Positions 39,687-49,456 of a stretch of 64,000 nt of DNA are shown in pieces. Location of the stretch: the NCBI RefSeq assembly GCF_963678635.1, contig NC_087065.1:53637858-53701857 (forward strand), in the 5' to 3' direction. Both the position numbers and the translations under genes were made by a program. Source of the stretch: Symsagittifera roscoffensis (Eukaryota > Xenacoelomorpha > Acoela > Convolutidae). Under the pieces are notes generated by a model. The model was not told the origin of the DNA, did no database searches, and saw only the letters and a program-made list of their open reading frames with translations. Each line of letters opens with the position of its first letter. The first letter of the stretch is position 1.

Positions 39687-40114
39687 TACTCCCCGGACTC
39701 GAGATCGATGTCCTCATCGCGTGCTGTCGTCTGCCAGTGAGTCCCCGAAAACCGAGTGTTGCTCAAGGTACAGTGCCAGTGGTCATTTACAGAAGTTTGC
39801 AGCAGACTTAAGCTTATCTACACCCCAAAATTCACGGCCATGTAAAATTTTCACACTATCGCTAAACAGCAATCAAAATCTGCACACACCTGCACCCTTG
39901 AATTCTCGCTTTTTAAGCCAATCATTTAAAATTTCTTTTGTCCCATTCAATCAGGAAATTGTCATGCAGCATTTTGATTTATATAGTAAATATAGTATAT
40001 TAATAACAATATTTGATTCGTCAAAATTTCTTTTTCGTGAATCCAGGTTTCACCCGGATCCACACTCAAGCCCCCCTTCCCTCTCAAGACTCAAGATCCA
40101 TTCGAACCATCCAC
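39687..40114 (-). other. Element B 3' untranslated region
   Basis: Non-coding. On the minus strand it contains a G-rich purine run (GAGAGGGAAGGGGGGC, about 40070-40085) just after the stop codon and TATATAAATC near 39985. The long plus-strand open frame across it (39583-40161) has no supporting features. Confidence 0.5.
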
Positions 40115-43100
40115 TCATCTCGCACTCTTCGCCTTGGAGGTGCCGCACCCTGAAGTACTAGATACGGCAAACTGTCTCAACAGTTCTTCTTCATCATCGG
40201 AGCTAATCACGATCTCCTCCCAAGCCTTCAGCTGTTCATAGGATTGCATCCATTCTCTTTGCTCCTGCAACCTCTTGGCCTGGTTGGGTAGTGCCTTCAC
40301 CCTAGATTCCCGGTTCAAACAAAAGGAGTTGTGCAGGCTCAAGCTCACGTTCTTCGCCAGGTCCTCCTCTAGTATCGATTCCCTCGCTTTGGTATTGTCT
40401 CTAGACATTTTACCCACTCTCTTCCATCCTGTCGTGATTGCATTTCGAAGGGTTAACAGGGGTCTCTTGAAAGCTTCCGGCCCAATCTCGGCCTGGAATT
40501 TTCGATACTCCTTTTGATGCTTTCTCATGTGATCTTTCGTTGTCATGTACAACCAAGACGTCAGTGTCGCCCGAAACCATGGAAAGTACCTCAAACGGCT
40601 CCATACGTGTCTGACTTCCGTTGGTATGGCGAATACTTTGCACGCAGTCTCAAACAACTCGAGTCTCCTGCTGTAGTCTATCGCGTATATTGACTCAGCC
40701 GTTAGCGTCGTTGCTTCCCGATACTTCGTTATATTCTCTTCTATCCATCTCAGAGCCAACATCGTACTCACTACTAAGAGCGTCACCTTCTGCCGGTGAT
40801 CCGGTAGTCCGATCGACCGAATTTCTTCCATATCCCACACCAGGCAAAGGTTCTTGTGATCTGGATACCACACCGTTTGTGCCAAACAGTGGCATGGGCA
40901 TTCTCCATGGGTGATCTCAATGCTCCTGAGGTTACGCTCCCCCGAGGCTTCCAAGAGAGGCTCAAGCTCTATCATTTTCTCATGCATCGTGTCGTTATCT
41001 TCCATGTTTGGAGCACCTCCCACAAGTTTTCCGATCACGTTTTGTCTCTCGTGATCGCTTGTGTTCTCACTCTCCAACTTCAAAAGTTCTTCTCCCCAGA
41101 TTTCACTCAAGTCATCTCTCAACTCTTTCGGTACTGTCCCTCTGATTTTTCTCAACAACTTGTGCGAGTGATGCGATATCCGAGCCAACCTCACGCACTT
41201 GGGCACTGAGAAGGCCTTGTCCACCAGTACTCTCTGGCTGGATGCTTCCACCATCGCTATGTGCAGTGGGTAGTGGCTTCCGCACAAGTTGGCCATCATT
41301 GACCCTATCAGGGATTTTGCGTTCAATGGCAGGCCATAAGCTTCGCTCATGGGAAACCCCATTTCCGCCTCGAGACCAACCTTCCAGCTCCGGATGTGTT
41401 TTTGAGTCACCTGCAACACTCCAGGCCATGATTCTACGCTCAACGCCGTCACTAAATGGTGTTCAGACTCTAGCCTCTCCAGTGACTGCAGACTACACAT
41501 TCTCGAGAAGAATCCGAGAGCTGTCGCTATATTCACCGTAGTTCTCGCGTAACACTCCGCAACTATTTGCACTTCACTTTTCTCCCTTTCCGTGATGTCT
41601 TCGAACCAAGTAACCAGATCTTCTTTTTGGAAGGACAGTATCCTGACACATGATCGTCCATCGCAGGTGTGCTCTCCATTCCCACATGTCGAATCCAGAC
41701 AGCTGCCCGGCTCCATCTTCTTTGCTGACCCGAGATTGTTCGTTTTTTCTCCTGACTCCTGCATCTGAGGTAAGATTAGTTTGTGCACCACACTCAACTT
41801 TGCCAAATCTTCATCTTCCGTTGGGGCTAACCTCACTCGCTCGGTGGTTTCCTCGATCAGACTCGCGTGGGGATGTGGACACCAGGAGGGTCTTAGTAAC
41901 TTCCATACCACTCCCAAATTCGTGATCAACAAGCCATTGCCATCACCCACGTTCACTTCAACTCTCTTGTTCGAGCGCGGTATGCTCACCACCTCTGGTG
42001 TTTTCTCAAGAATCAGGCCCAGGCTCGGCCTCTCTTTCTCCACCGCGTCTATTTCCACTATTCTTTCTGTCCAAAACTTCAGTAGCTCCGCTACCTCGTG
42101 GTTCCTGTGAGCGCCTCCAGTTTCTGAGTCTAAGAAGGGGTTGTAGGCTATTCCCATCACTCCTGACACGTATTGGTATTCCCCCTTCTCGCTGAGTCTC
42201 GAGTACTGCTCTGACGAGGCCAGGTTACGGTGAACATCATGTTCTTCTTCGAACTTCTTGTTATAAAACCTCCGTACCTCGTCTAGCTTTCTGTGGTTCT
42301 CTAGGGATAGTCTGGAACCATCTTCTTTTTCTATACCAGTACTCTTATACACGTTTAAGATGATCGTTGAGACTCTTTTTTCCACGGTTTTACTTCCGCT
42401 CGCTCTTTGGTGGCATGCCAAAATGGTGCTGTCAGACATCATTGACATTATCCATCTCAAGAAACATGTGGCATCCTTCCTCCTAGCCAGGCTCAAGCCT
42501 GAATTATCCCTGGCCACGTGTTGCATCAGTGCTTGATACACATCTAGCTTCTTGCCTCCCAACTTCAGCCTGTCATACGAGGTCAATGTCTCCAACTCTA
42601 TTCCCACCAGACTCCAGGTGAACACCAATTGTCCTGCGGTTCTAACGAAGGGATTCGCCATCAATGGCGGTGCTGATGAGGATGTCCTCATTGCCTCCTC
42701 GAAATGATCTTTCAACAAGTTCTGCCAGGACCTCTTCAGCTGATTCGCCAATTCTATCTTGTTAACTTCAGCCTTTTGCTGGGTGGCCCAATTGCGTCGT
42801 TTGCGAGCCACTCCACTGTCCAACTTCTTCAAGCAGTCTTCCATTTCCTTCAATGTCTCGAGGGCCACCCACCATGTCCGGGAGGTGTTCCTCGTTTTGT
42901 TCCTCTCCAGTGGATCACTCGTCACTTGCTTCCCCATGGCCTGGTGTGCCTTCGAGACCCATTCCTTGCCGACATCCACTTCCCATGTCTGCCCGTTCGT
43001 TGAACCTCTCTTCACGTTTACCTTCTGGGGCTTGAAGTCTTCCTCCGATGTCGAACTGGTGGAAGCCTCTGTATCCCTCTCTACTTCGAGTGGTCTTCTG

Positions 43101-45562
43101 AGCTCCGTGTTGCTCTTGTATGCCGCCGTCTTGCATCGAGCCAAAACCATGGGCGCCGACTCTCTCAAGTTTCCTTCCGAGACAGCATCCACTGAAGGAC
43201 TACCCAATCCCTCCACTTCTCTCTTCCTCTTGCGAGTTTTCACTTCTCTGCTTGAGGGTGTTGTGGTTATCATCACTGATTCGACCTCTCTGTCTACCTC
43301 CAACCCTTCCAACTCTTGCCTCCCCCCTGCTCGAGCCTTAAGGATATTAGTACTTTTAATCATATTACTAGTCCCAACCTTATCCCTTTTTATATCATCA
43401 ACTATTTTATCTACAGTTTTTTGTTTCAGAGTAGAGCTGTCCTCACATTTTTCTTCTCTAGTCTTCGATCGTGAATTCCTCAGCTCTACCAGCTTGCTCA
43501 GCAGCTCTTTTCTCGCCTTCTCATCCAGGCCCGTTCCTATCAGAAGCGGTTCTCCAAACCTTACGACTGTGTCCCACAGTTCCTTCTTGAATTTTTCCAG
43601 CGTCGTCTCGCTGCCCACTTCTTGATTGAATTCTTTTAAGAACTCCTGCCAAGCATCGTCCTTCAGGGACCCCAGGAACATGTCCCTGTTCCCTTCGAAA
43701 GTGTTCTTTTCCCTTTCCTCCGAGCTCAAGAGTATCATCCCCATATTGGAGGTCTCACTTGCCAATGGCAATTCCAGATTCTTCCGGGGGGACGGAGTCA
43801 GAGGTGGAGTGGCAGTATCTGCCCAATTCTCCTCGCTCAAGTCTTTCAACAGCTCTTGAGTGGTGAGCTCCTCCCTTGATGGTCCTGGTTCAGGCGTATT
43901 CCCCACTTCCATGTCCTCACCGGCTTCACTGAGAGTTTCATCCATACTCTCTTCTTCTGACTCATTTCTCCTTCTCTCGAGAATTCTTTTGAACCGGTCC
44001 TCCACGGGTCCACTCCTCTTGTCTCCAGGCGTGTCCACTGACAGTGGTGATGGTGTCGCAGGGTCTAATTTTTTGTATTCCGTCAGGGCTACGTGCAGCT
44101 GGCCTGCTGCATCTAGTTCTTTTCCCTCCTGTCTCATTTCCACCTGTTCTAAGCCATATGGTGCCCTGTACTTTCTTGTTGCAAATTTCATGTCGTCCAC
44201 CAATGCGACGTGCCCCTCCATCATGATCATCCTGCCATCATCCCATATTGGTAGCATGTTCTCTAGTCCCTCCTGCTCAAGAGCTCTCAAGACCTTCCGA
44301 ACCTCATATCCGGGGGGCTGCGAACCTCTCATCTTTTTCGCTTGCGTCGTCCACGAATTTATCTTCGCCTCGCTAGTATGGAAGTAGACCGCCGCCGTGT
44401 AGCCGATGAACAGGGGTTCCCAGCCATCAGTGAAATACTTCTGCATTTCCTCCGTCGTCATCCTCGCCATTATGGAGGGAACTACCAAGGGACTGTTCAT
44501 TCCCAAGGTCATCCTCCTGACTATCGGGAACTCAGGCATGGCGGCTGGAAGGATTTCTTTCTCCATTATGGCCTCCAGCTCCTTCTTGACCAGTGCAAAG
44601 CATTCCTTCCAAGCAGGAATCCTCAAGATCTCTCGTCCGTCTGCCGTCAATGGGTTCAAGTTCCAAAACTTGGGATACGTTTCGATGGGGCCCTCTCGCT
44701 TGCCTCCCATTCTACATTGCATTTGCCCCCTGAAGTTGTACACTATCAGCTCGGCATCTTTCACTTTTCCAAAGAGTACCGTGTTGCTCATTCGCGCTCT
44801 GAGCACCTCCTGCTGGCACCAATTGAGCGCCGTCCCATCCAGTATGCTGATAAGACTCAAGTGCGTCACAGAGTGACGATACGTTGTCACCAGGGGATCT
44901 GGGAATGCGTACGTCACTGCTGGACCATAAATGCAGGTCACCACCTCCTCTAGACCCCGGATTATCCCCATCGGGTCCGACCTCATTGCCAGGCATAGGT
45001 CCGTCAACAGAGGCATCCCTCCATTCATCTTCTTCCATTCTTCTCTCGAGTTTGGATTCTTATCTTCACCCGTCATGTGCCGATTCTGCATCATGAGGTA
45101 TTGCACTAACAACGTCTTCAACCCTGCGGCACACTTGTAGGAGTAGGTTTCAATGCTCGAGTGGACTCTCCCCATAGACAGAGGCTCTCCATATTCCATC
45201 AATCGATGAAACGACACCAATTCCCCATGGGTCAAGAGTAATAGTGCCAGATACCCATCAACTCGAAGTGTCTCTACTCCTCGACTAAACATGTATGCTG
45301 GGCCCATGTTGAACAAGTATCTGGGGTAGACCAGATACAAAGCCAAGAGTAGGCTGATGGGCATGCCCAGTATCTCCTGCACGAAGGCTCCAAAGATAGT
45401 CGCCATGGTGCCGAACATTCCTGCCATGAATTCCTGCTCCCAGCAAGGACTCAAGAACTTGAGAATCTCATGATCCCTCCTAGTCCTCAGCTCACCCTTG
45501 GCGTGCTCTCTCCAGAACCCTCCAATCGTCACTTCATTGGCGGCCGAGACAAATCTAGCCAC
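40115..45562 (-). CDS. Element B very large protein with conserved Cys/His clusters
   Basis: 1815 codons without a break; the frame is open a further 90 or so bases upstream, where a one-base shift separates it from the 624-codon frame. Residues 1-370 are probably folded, with hydrophobic stretches around 45-100. Residues 500-960 are charged and disordered with a KTRKRKRE patch (possible nuclear signal). Residues 980-1815 are folded. A C-X4-C-X4-H-X-C-X4-C cluster lies at about 1285-1303 and CPCHCLAQ at about 1555. Both are shared with A's homologue (35150-37099). The tail is acidic. I recognise no known family; no signal peptide is evident. Preservation of so long a frame argues it was under selection until recently. 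Confidence 0.75.
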   Translation of the reverse strand: MARFVSAANEVTIGGFWREHAKGELRTRRDHEILKFLSPCWEQEFMAGMFGTMATIFGAFVQEILGMPISLLLALYLVYPRYLFNMGPAYMFSRGVETLRVDGYLALLLLTHGELVSFHRLMEYGEPLSMGRVHSSIETYSYKCAAGLKTLLVQYLMMQNRHMTGEDKNPNSREEWKKMNGGMPLLTDLCLAMRSDPMGIIRGLEEVVTCIYGPAVTYAFPDPLVTTYRHSVTHLSLISILDGTALNWCQQEVLRARMSNTVLFGKVKDAELIVYNFRGQMQCRMGGKREGPIETYPKFWNLNPLTADGREILRIPAWKECFALVKKELEAIMEKEILPAAMPEFPIVRRMTLGMNSPLVVPSIMARMTTEEMQKYFTDGWEPLFIGYTAAVYFHTSEAKINSWTTQAKKMRGSQPPGYEVRKVLRALEQEGLENMLPIWDDGRMIMMEGHVALVDDMKFATRKYRAPYGLEQVEMRQEGKELDAAGQLHVALTEYKKLDPATPSPLSVDTPGDKRSGPVEDRFKRILERRRNESEEESMDETLSEAGEDMEVGNTPEPGPSREELTTQELLKDLSEENWADTATPPLTPSPRKNLELPLASETSNMGMILLSSEEREKNTFEGNRDMFLGSLKDDAWQEFLKEFNQEVGSETTLEKFKKELWDTVVRFGEPLLIGTGLDEKARKELLSKLVELRNSRSKTREEKCEDSSTLKQKTVDKIVDDIKRDKVGTSNMIKSTNILKARAGGRQELEGLEVDREVESVMITTTPSSREVKTRKRKREVEGLGSPSVDAVSEGNLRESAPMVLARCKTAAYKSNTELRRPLEVERDTEASTSSTSEEDFKPQKVNVKRGSTNGQTWEVDVGKEWVSKAHQAMGKQVTSDPLERNKTRNTSRTWWVALETLKEMEDCLKKLDSGVARKRRNWATQQKAEVNKIELANQLKRSWQNLLKDHFEEAMRTSSSAPPLMANPFVRTAGQLVFTWSLVGIELETLTSYDRLKLGGKKLDVYQALMQHVARDNSGLSLARRKDATCFLRWIMSMMSDSTILACHQRASGSKTVEKRVSTIILNVYKSTGIEKEDGSRLSLENHRKLDEVRRFYNKKFEEEHDVHRNLASSEQYSRLSEKGEYQYVSGVMGIAYNPFLDSETGGAHRNHEVAELLKFWTERIVEIDAVEKERPSLGLILEKTPEVVSIPRSNKRVEVNVGDGNGLLITNLGVVWKLLRPSWCPHPHASLIEETTERVRLAPTEDEDLAKLSVVHKLILPQMQESGEKTNNLGSAKKMEPGSCLDSTCGNGEHTCDGRSCVRILSFQKEDLVTWFEDITEREKSEVQIVAECYARTTVNIATALGFFSRMCSLQSLERLESEHHLVTALSVESWPGVLQVTQKHIRSWKVGLEAEMGFPMSEAYGLPLNAKSLIGSMMANLCGSHYPLHIAMVEASSQRVLVDKAFSVPKCVRLARISHHSHKLLRKIRGTVPKELRDDLSEIWGEELLKLESENTSDHERQNVIGKLVGGAPNMEDNDTMHEKMIELEPLLEASGERNLRSIEITHGECPCHCLAQTVWYPDHKNLCLVWDMEEIRSIGLPDHRQKVTLLVVSTMLALRWIEENITKYREATTLTAESIYAIDYSRRLELFETACKVFAIPTEVRHVWSRLRYFPWFRATLTSWLYMTTKDHMRKHQKEYRKFQAEIGPEAFKRPLLTLRNAITTGWKRVGKMSRDNTKARESILEEDLAKNVSLSLHNSFCLNRESRVKALPNQAKRLQEQREWMQSYEQLKAWEEIVISSDDEEELLRQFAVSSTSGCGTSKAKSAR

Positions 45563-45573
45563 CGTCAGGTCTA

Positions 45574-47448
45574 TTACTTCGACCAGCTCCAGTTGTTTCT
45601 CCAGAAAACTCCAGCTTGTTTCACGAGGGGTGGTGCTTCTTCCCTCGTCTTATTCGTGGCGTTCTCCAGCCTTGGTGTCAAAAATGGCCACCAGCCATTC
45701 TCTTGCGTCAAGCGATATTTTATCGACTCTAATTGCTTTTCCGTCTCGGCCACATTTCTTCTCTCGTTACTCGGACCTCTAGACTTGCTGGTGGAATTTG
45801 TGATCTTCACCTCCATGCTCCGAAACCACTTAAGTTGCCTGGCAAAGTTCGATATCTCTAGCAAGAGCACCTCGTCTAATACGATCAGGATGTCGGCTAG
45901 TCCATAAAAGCCCCTCAGTGCATGAGATATGTCCGCCCATGCCGCCGCCAATTCTGACTTGCGAAGCCTCAGGTTCGATGGCTCCAACTCCCGATTGGGG
46001 GCTGCCATTAGAATCCGCCATTCGTTCCCCTCTGCTAATAGGATCAAGACCGCGTACACGAATTGTAGGGCGGGTGGCATATTCGCGTATCCAGGGGATG
46101 TGGTGAACACCACCTTCGTCTTGGATCCAAATCTCGAGACAACATTCTCTTGCACTTCATTCATCGCTGCAAACAACGCCTGAATGGCTTCCCATATCTT
46201 CTTCGATGTCGGAATTTCATTGCCCTTCAGCTGCTCAAGAAGTCCCATCGCGTGCAGGTGATCATTCATTCCTGCAAACAATAGCAGCTCAGGCTCACAG
46301 GGCATCTCCGACTTTATTGCCACCACCAGAGTTAACATCTGGTTTAATTCTGCTCCTGGCAAAGAGTATATCAGAGTCTCCGGCCAGAACAACTTAGGAG
46401 ACGTTCCTTCGAAGTCCGATCCCGCCACGATGACTACTCTCGCAGCAGCTGGATCTGCTCTATCATAAACTGCCAGGGTTTTGGCCAGCTGGGTGCTCCC
46501 ACAGGGCTTCCCGTACCTGGGATCTTCCGCCAATTTCAAGCCTTCGTAAGCGGCATCTGGCAATTCCATTCCCCCCGGATTGAGCAGCTTGTCCACCACC
46601 TTCAACTGTGCCGGGGTCGCCAACCTGATCCTGGCGATGCTCGTTCGGTATTTGGGGGGTTCTGCTATGAGTCCAGGACTCCCCAGCAGCTTGAGAGATC
46701 TGTAGTTAATGGGTCCCATGATCGCTTTTGTGGGAATTCCGGTCAGATCCGCGGTCTCCATCAATTTCGTTCTCGAGAAGTGCGCCTCATGAGTTTTCAA
46801 CCAGTCCACGCAATGATGTCTGTTTAAGTCCTCGTGCGACACTCGTTCAATACCCAGGGTCTCCGCCAATTCTCGCCTGCATTCCAAACCCTCTAGGTCC
46901 AGCCCTTTCACCTTCTCAGGATATCTCAAGCGAGCGGTCTCCATAGACCTCTTTTCCCGCTTGCTCTCTGCCACTACCACTGAGGATATCGCCGAGCCTG
47001 GAGGTGTTGATGACGTCACCTCCTCAGACTCCATTGGCGTGGCACTCTGCAATCTGGCCTGGTTGCTCCTCGAACTGTCTCTAGTGTCAACTATCGGTCC
47101 CAAGCGACCAGACAAGGCCCTTGAGGCAAGGAATGGTGGGTTCGGAGGTGGCCCTAATGTGAATTGGGCTGTCTCTAGCAGATCCGCCTCTAGCGTGTTT
47201 ATGTGTTCTTGGAAGACGGCGTTCAGCCACTCTGCTCCCCTTGGTCTATCGAAATGAATTCCATCATTGGAGGTGTCCTCAGGGAATCCCTTTTTCTCCA
47301 TGCGCTCCGCCACGTCCAACAGTCTGACCGGGAGCACACTCTTCCGGTGGATCTCTCGGATCACCTTGTTTAGGTTCCGCACCTTCTCGTTCATCTCCAA
47401 GGCGTGCTGATCAAACATCATGTTGTAGGGGACAGTACATACCGTCAA
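45574..47448 (-). CDS. Element B protein with second half of SGNH hydrolase and an SGNH-like domain
   Basis: 624 codons. The N-terminus reads on from the previous frame through LTVCTVPYN to NDGIHFDRPRG (about residue 62), where D-x-x-H fits the catalytic Asp-His block of SGNH/GDSL hydrolases. Residues about 330-480 hold a further SGNH-like pattern: VIVAGSDFEG, LLFAGMNDHLHAMG, FTTSPGYANMP, MAAPNRE. The frame ends at 45574 in a -1 type break relative to the 1815-codon frame. It has no ATG at its start and lies in the -1 frame from the 498-codon protein, so it is probably translated as a fusion or broken by an indel. Confidence 0.65.
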   Translation of the reverse strand: MTVCTVPYNMMFDQHALEMNEKVRNLNKVIREIHRKSVLPVRLLDVAERMEKKGFPEDTSNDGIHFDRPRGAEWLNAVFQEHINTLEADLLETAQFTLGPPPNPPFLASRALSGRLGPIVDTRDSSRSNQARLQSATPMESEEVTSSTPPGSAISSVVVAESKREKRSMETARLRYPEKVKGLDLEGLECRRELAETLGIERVSHEDLNRHHCVDWLKTHEAHFSRTKLMETADLTGIPTKAIMGPINYRSLKLLGSPGLIAEPPKYRTSIARIRLATPAQLKVVDKLLNPGGMELPDAAYEGLKLAEDPRYGKPCGSTQLAKTLAVYDRADPAAARVVIVAGSDFEGTSPKLFWPETLIYSLPGAELNQMLTLVVAIKSEMPCEPELLLFAGMNDHLHAMGLLEQLKGNEIPTSKKIWEAIQALFAAMNEVQENVVSRFGSKTKVVFTTSPGYANMPPALQFVYAVLILLAEGNEWRILMAAPNRELEPSNLRLRKSELAAAWADISHALRGFYGLADILIVLDEVLLLEISNFARQLKWFRSMEVKITNSTSKSRGPSNERRNVAETEKQLESIKYRLTQENGWWPFLTPRLENATNKTREEAPPLVKQAGVFWRNNWSWSK

Positions 47449-48941
47449 CAGGATGGGTCCATCTGGATCCTCAGCTCCTCAAGAAGGCAGCTCATCTTGT
47501 CGTGCAGCCTCGTTATTTTCCTCGCTTCTCCCCTTGATACATCGTTAGTCCCGATCATCAGGGTCACCGTGTATACTTTAGTCATCCCTAGCATGTCAAG
47601 CGTTGCCAACATCTGTGGCGTGGCAGCTCCAGCGAAACTCAAGATTCCTGTCTGCCAGTGCGATTGGATCCGGGTCAACACCCGCACCAGGCTGTCCCCT
47701 ATGATTAGGTGAACCGCACCTTCTGGCACACGGGGTGGCGCAAGATACTCCACCCAGGCCGCATCATGAAAGCAGTCCCTCCTGGCTTTCTGTTCCGCAC
47801 TCCAATCCAGCCGATTGTGCCTGTGGTACCTCTTCTCTGTGTTTTTCTTATAACTCGAGATCACGACGCTCCTGACCGGTTGTTCCCTCCAAGTTGGGGG
47901 AAGCTCCGGTCTTGCCGAACTTTCACGACTTTTCTGCCGCAACTTCTCACCCAGCTCCTTCAGACGCGATGAGCCGCCGCTCACCTGACTGTCTCTCGAG
48001 GTTGAGGTTGGGGTATATCCCGGCAGTGCCACATCCATCAGTGGGCGTATGGGTTGCGTCTCTAGGCTACGCAAGGAGGACGTTGCTTCGTTTGGTATCC
48101 AGACTTCCAGCCCTTCACTCATGTGTTCTCGGGCCTCGCGGTCAAGGTTGAACCGTCCTCTTGCCCTTGGGGCTTCATCCACTTCCATGCGTGACTCTGG
48201 CCTCGAGCTGGTAACCACTCGCTCCTTTGGCCTGGCTCCCTTTTGTGCGTCAAGTTCGCGTTGTCGTTGTTCTATCCTCTCCAACTCCGACTTCAGCTGC
48301 TCACAATTCGCGGCATTCTCCCGCACCCTCAGTTCCTGCTGATGTTCAACCTTCAGCATCTCAAGCAACCTCAGAGTCTGATCTCGCTCGTTGACCGCCT
48401 GGTCCCTTTCCAGCTGAACCTTCTCCCGATCCAGCTCTGCCTGATCCCGATCAAGGTTCGCCTTGTTCCTTTCCTTCTGCGTCTTCTCGAGCTCTTTCTT
48501 TAGAACACCAAGGTCCGGGTATGCCTCGGCCGTCTGTTGCGCTCGCGTCATCGACGGCACCTTACTCGAGCCTTGGCCTGTAGGTCTTGCTGTTGGCCTA
48601 GCTGGTAGTGGGAATTCCCCTGCGCCATATTCAGTGTTGTTACTCAGGCCAGGATTCCTTGCCAAGTCAAAGCCCCTTACTCCTCCATCCACATTCCAAG
48701 ACAACCATCTGGTCTGTTCTTGGTTTGATATTCCCTCGGTGGTGTAGCCGATCATCAAGACAGCCTCCGTCGCAGACTCCCTGCATTCACCCTGGTCTTC
48801 CAACTGGAGGATGGCATTCAGCATTACCGCCATTCTCTCGTCTATCTGGGTATAATCCAGGTCCTTCAGGCGTCTGTATAGCTCATCAAGAGTAGGCTTC
48901 TTCAGGGCCGCGGGCATGGACTTCCAGAATCTGTCTGCCAT
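47445..48941 (-). CDS. Element B coiled-coil protein with first half of SGNH/GDSL hydrolase
   Basis: 498 codons from an ATG. N-terminal KPTLDELYRRLKDL segment shared with A. Residues about 145-235 form a strongly charged coiled coil with repeated RDQ units. The C-terminus, about 405-498, has LIIGDSLVR (nucleophile block), FAGAAT (glycine block) and MIGTNDVSRG (Asn block) of the SGNH hydrolase superfamily. The Asp-His block lies in the next frame, entered by a -1 step near 47450. SGNH enzymes hydrolyse esters; an esterase is known in ORF1 of CR1-type LINEs. The role here is unknown. Confidence 0.75.
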   Translation of the reverse strand: MADRFWKSMPAALKKPTLDELYRRLKDLDYTQIDERMAVMLNAILQLEDQGECRESATEAVLMIGYTTEGISNQEQTRWLSWNVDGGVRGFDLARNPGLSNNTEYGAGEFPLPARPTARPTGQGSSKVPSMTRAQQTAEAYPDLGVLKKELEKTQKERNKANLDRDQAELDREKVQLERDQAVNERDQTLRLLEMLKVEHQQELRVRENAANCEQLKSELERIEQRQRELDAQKGARPKERVVTSSRPESRMEVDEAPRARGRFNLDREAREHMSEGLEVWIPNEATSSLRSLETQPIRPLMDVALPGYTPTSTSRDSQVSGGSSRLKELGEKLRQKSRESSARPELPPTWREQPVRSVVISSYKKNTEKRYHRHNRLDWSAEQKARRDCFHDAAWVEYLAPPRVPEGAVHLIIGDSLVRVLTRIQSHWQTGILSFAGAATPQMLATLDMLGMTKVYTVTLMIGTNDVSRGEARKITRLHDKMSCLLEELRIQMDPSC

Positions 48942-49456
48942 TCTTTGTGATTTCGGGATGTATACAGGTATGTATTAATCAGCTCAAGAATTACCTTCCC
49001 GACGTATGTATTCACCAGCTCAAGAATTACCTAACCGACTCAAGTATTACCCAACTCAGGAATTCTCTAGAAATGTTCCCTTGCAAATACTTGCTGTAGG
49101 TGCCGATTCTCTTTCTGTTTCTCGCTTGAGTATGGTTGGATTTTCAACTTTGTTTTTCAAACTTGATCTGAAAACTTGATCATATTAAAACTTAACATGT
49201 CATGTTCCTAACCTAGAGACCCCCCTTTTACCAGTATGGTTAAAATCTTATCATTCTCTTTTCACTTAAAACAATTCAATAAGAATTTCCTTAAAAGCAT
49301 GCAGATTCATTATATGTTTTAGCACCGTTAATTCTTTTTTCTAAAATTCAATTGTCATGCCAATCGCGTCTTAAGATCCCTTTACCTGTGCCGCACCCCA
49401 GTACCTCACTCAAGACTCCTCCCTCACGCCCAACTCGAGACCCCCGTGTCCCCAAC
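48942..49456 (-). promoter_or_regulatory. Element B spacer before the second coding block
   Basis: About 515 bases without coding potential. CTCAAGAATTAC or a close variant occurs at 48983, 49019 and 49039 (plus-strand reading). The same word is found twice in B's LTR (15368, 15402). Like A's spacer, it therefore shares words with its own LTR. An internal promoter derived from LTR sequence is one reading. Confidence 0.4.

Noticed and set aside
39583-40161. Plus-strand frame of 192 codons over B's LTR and 3' untranslated region
   Set aside because: Spans the LTR boundary and polypurine tract, with no recognisable protein features. It is duplicated only because the region is.
40115-45562. Envelope glycoprotein
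   Set aside because: No signal peptide, furin-type site, fusion peptide or C-terminal membrane anchor is visible; the Cys/His clusters and charged middle do not fit an envelope.
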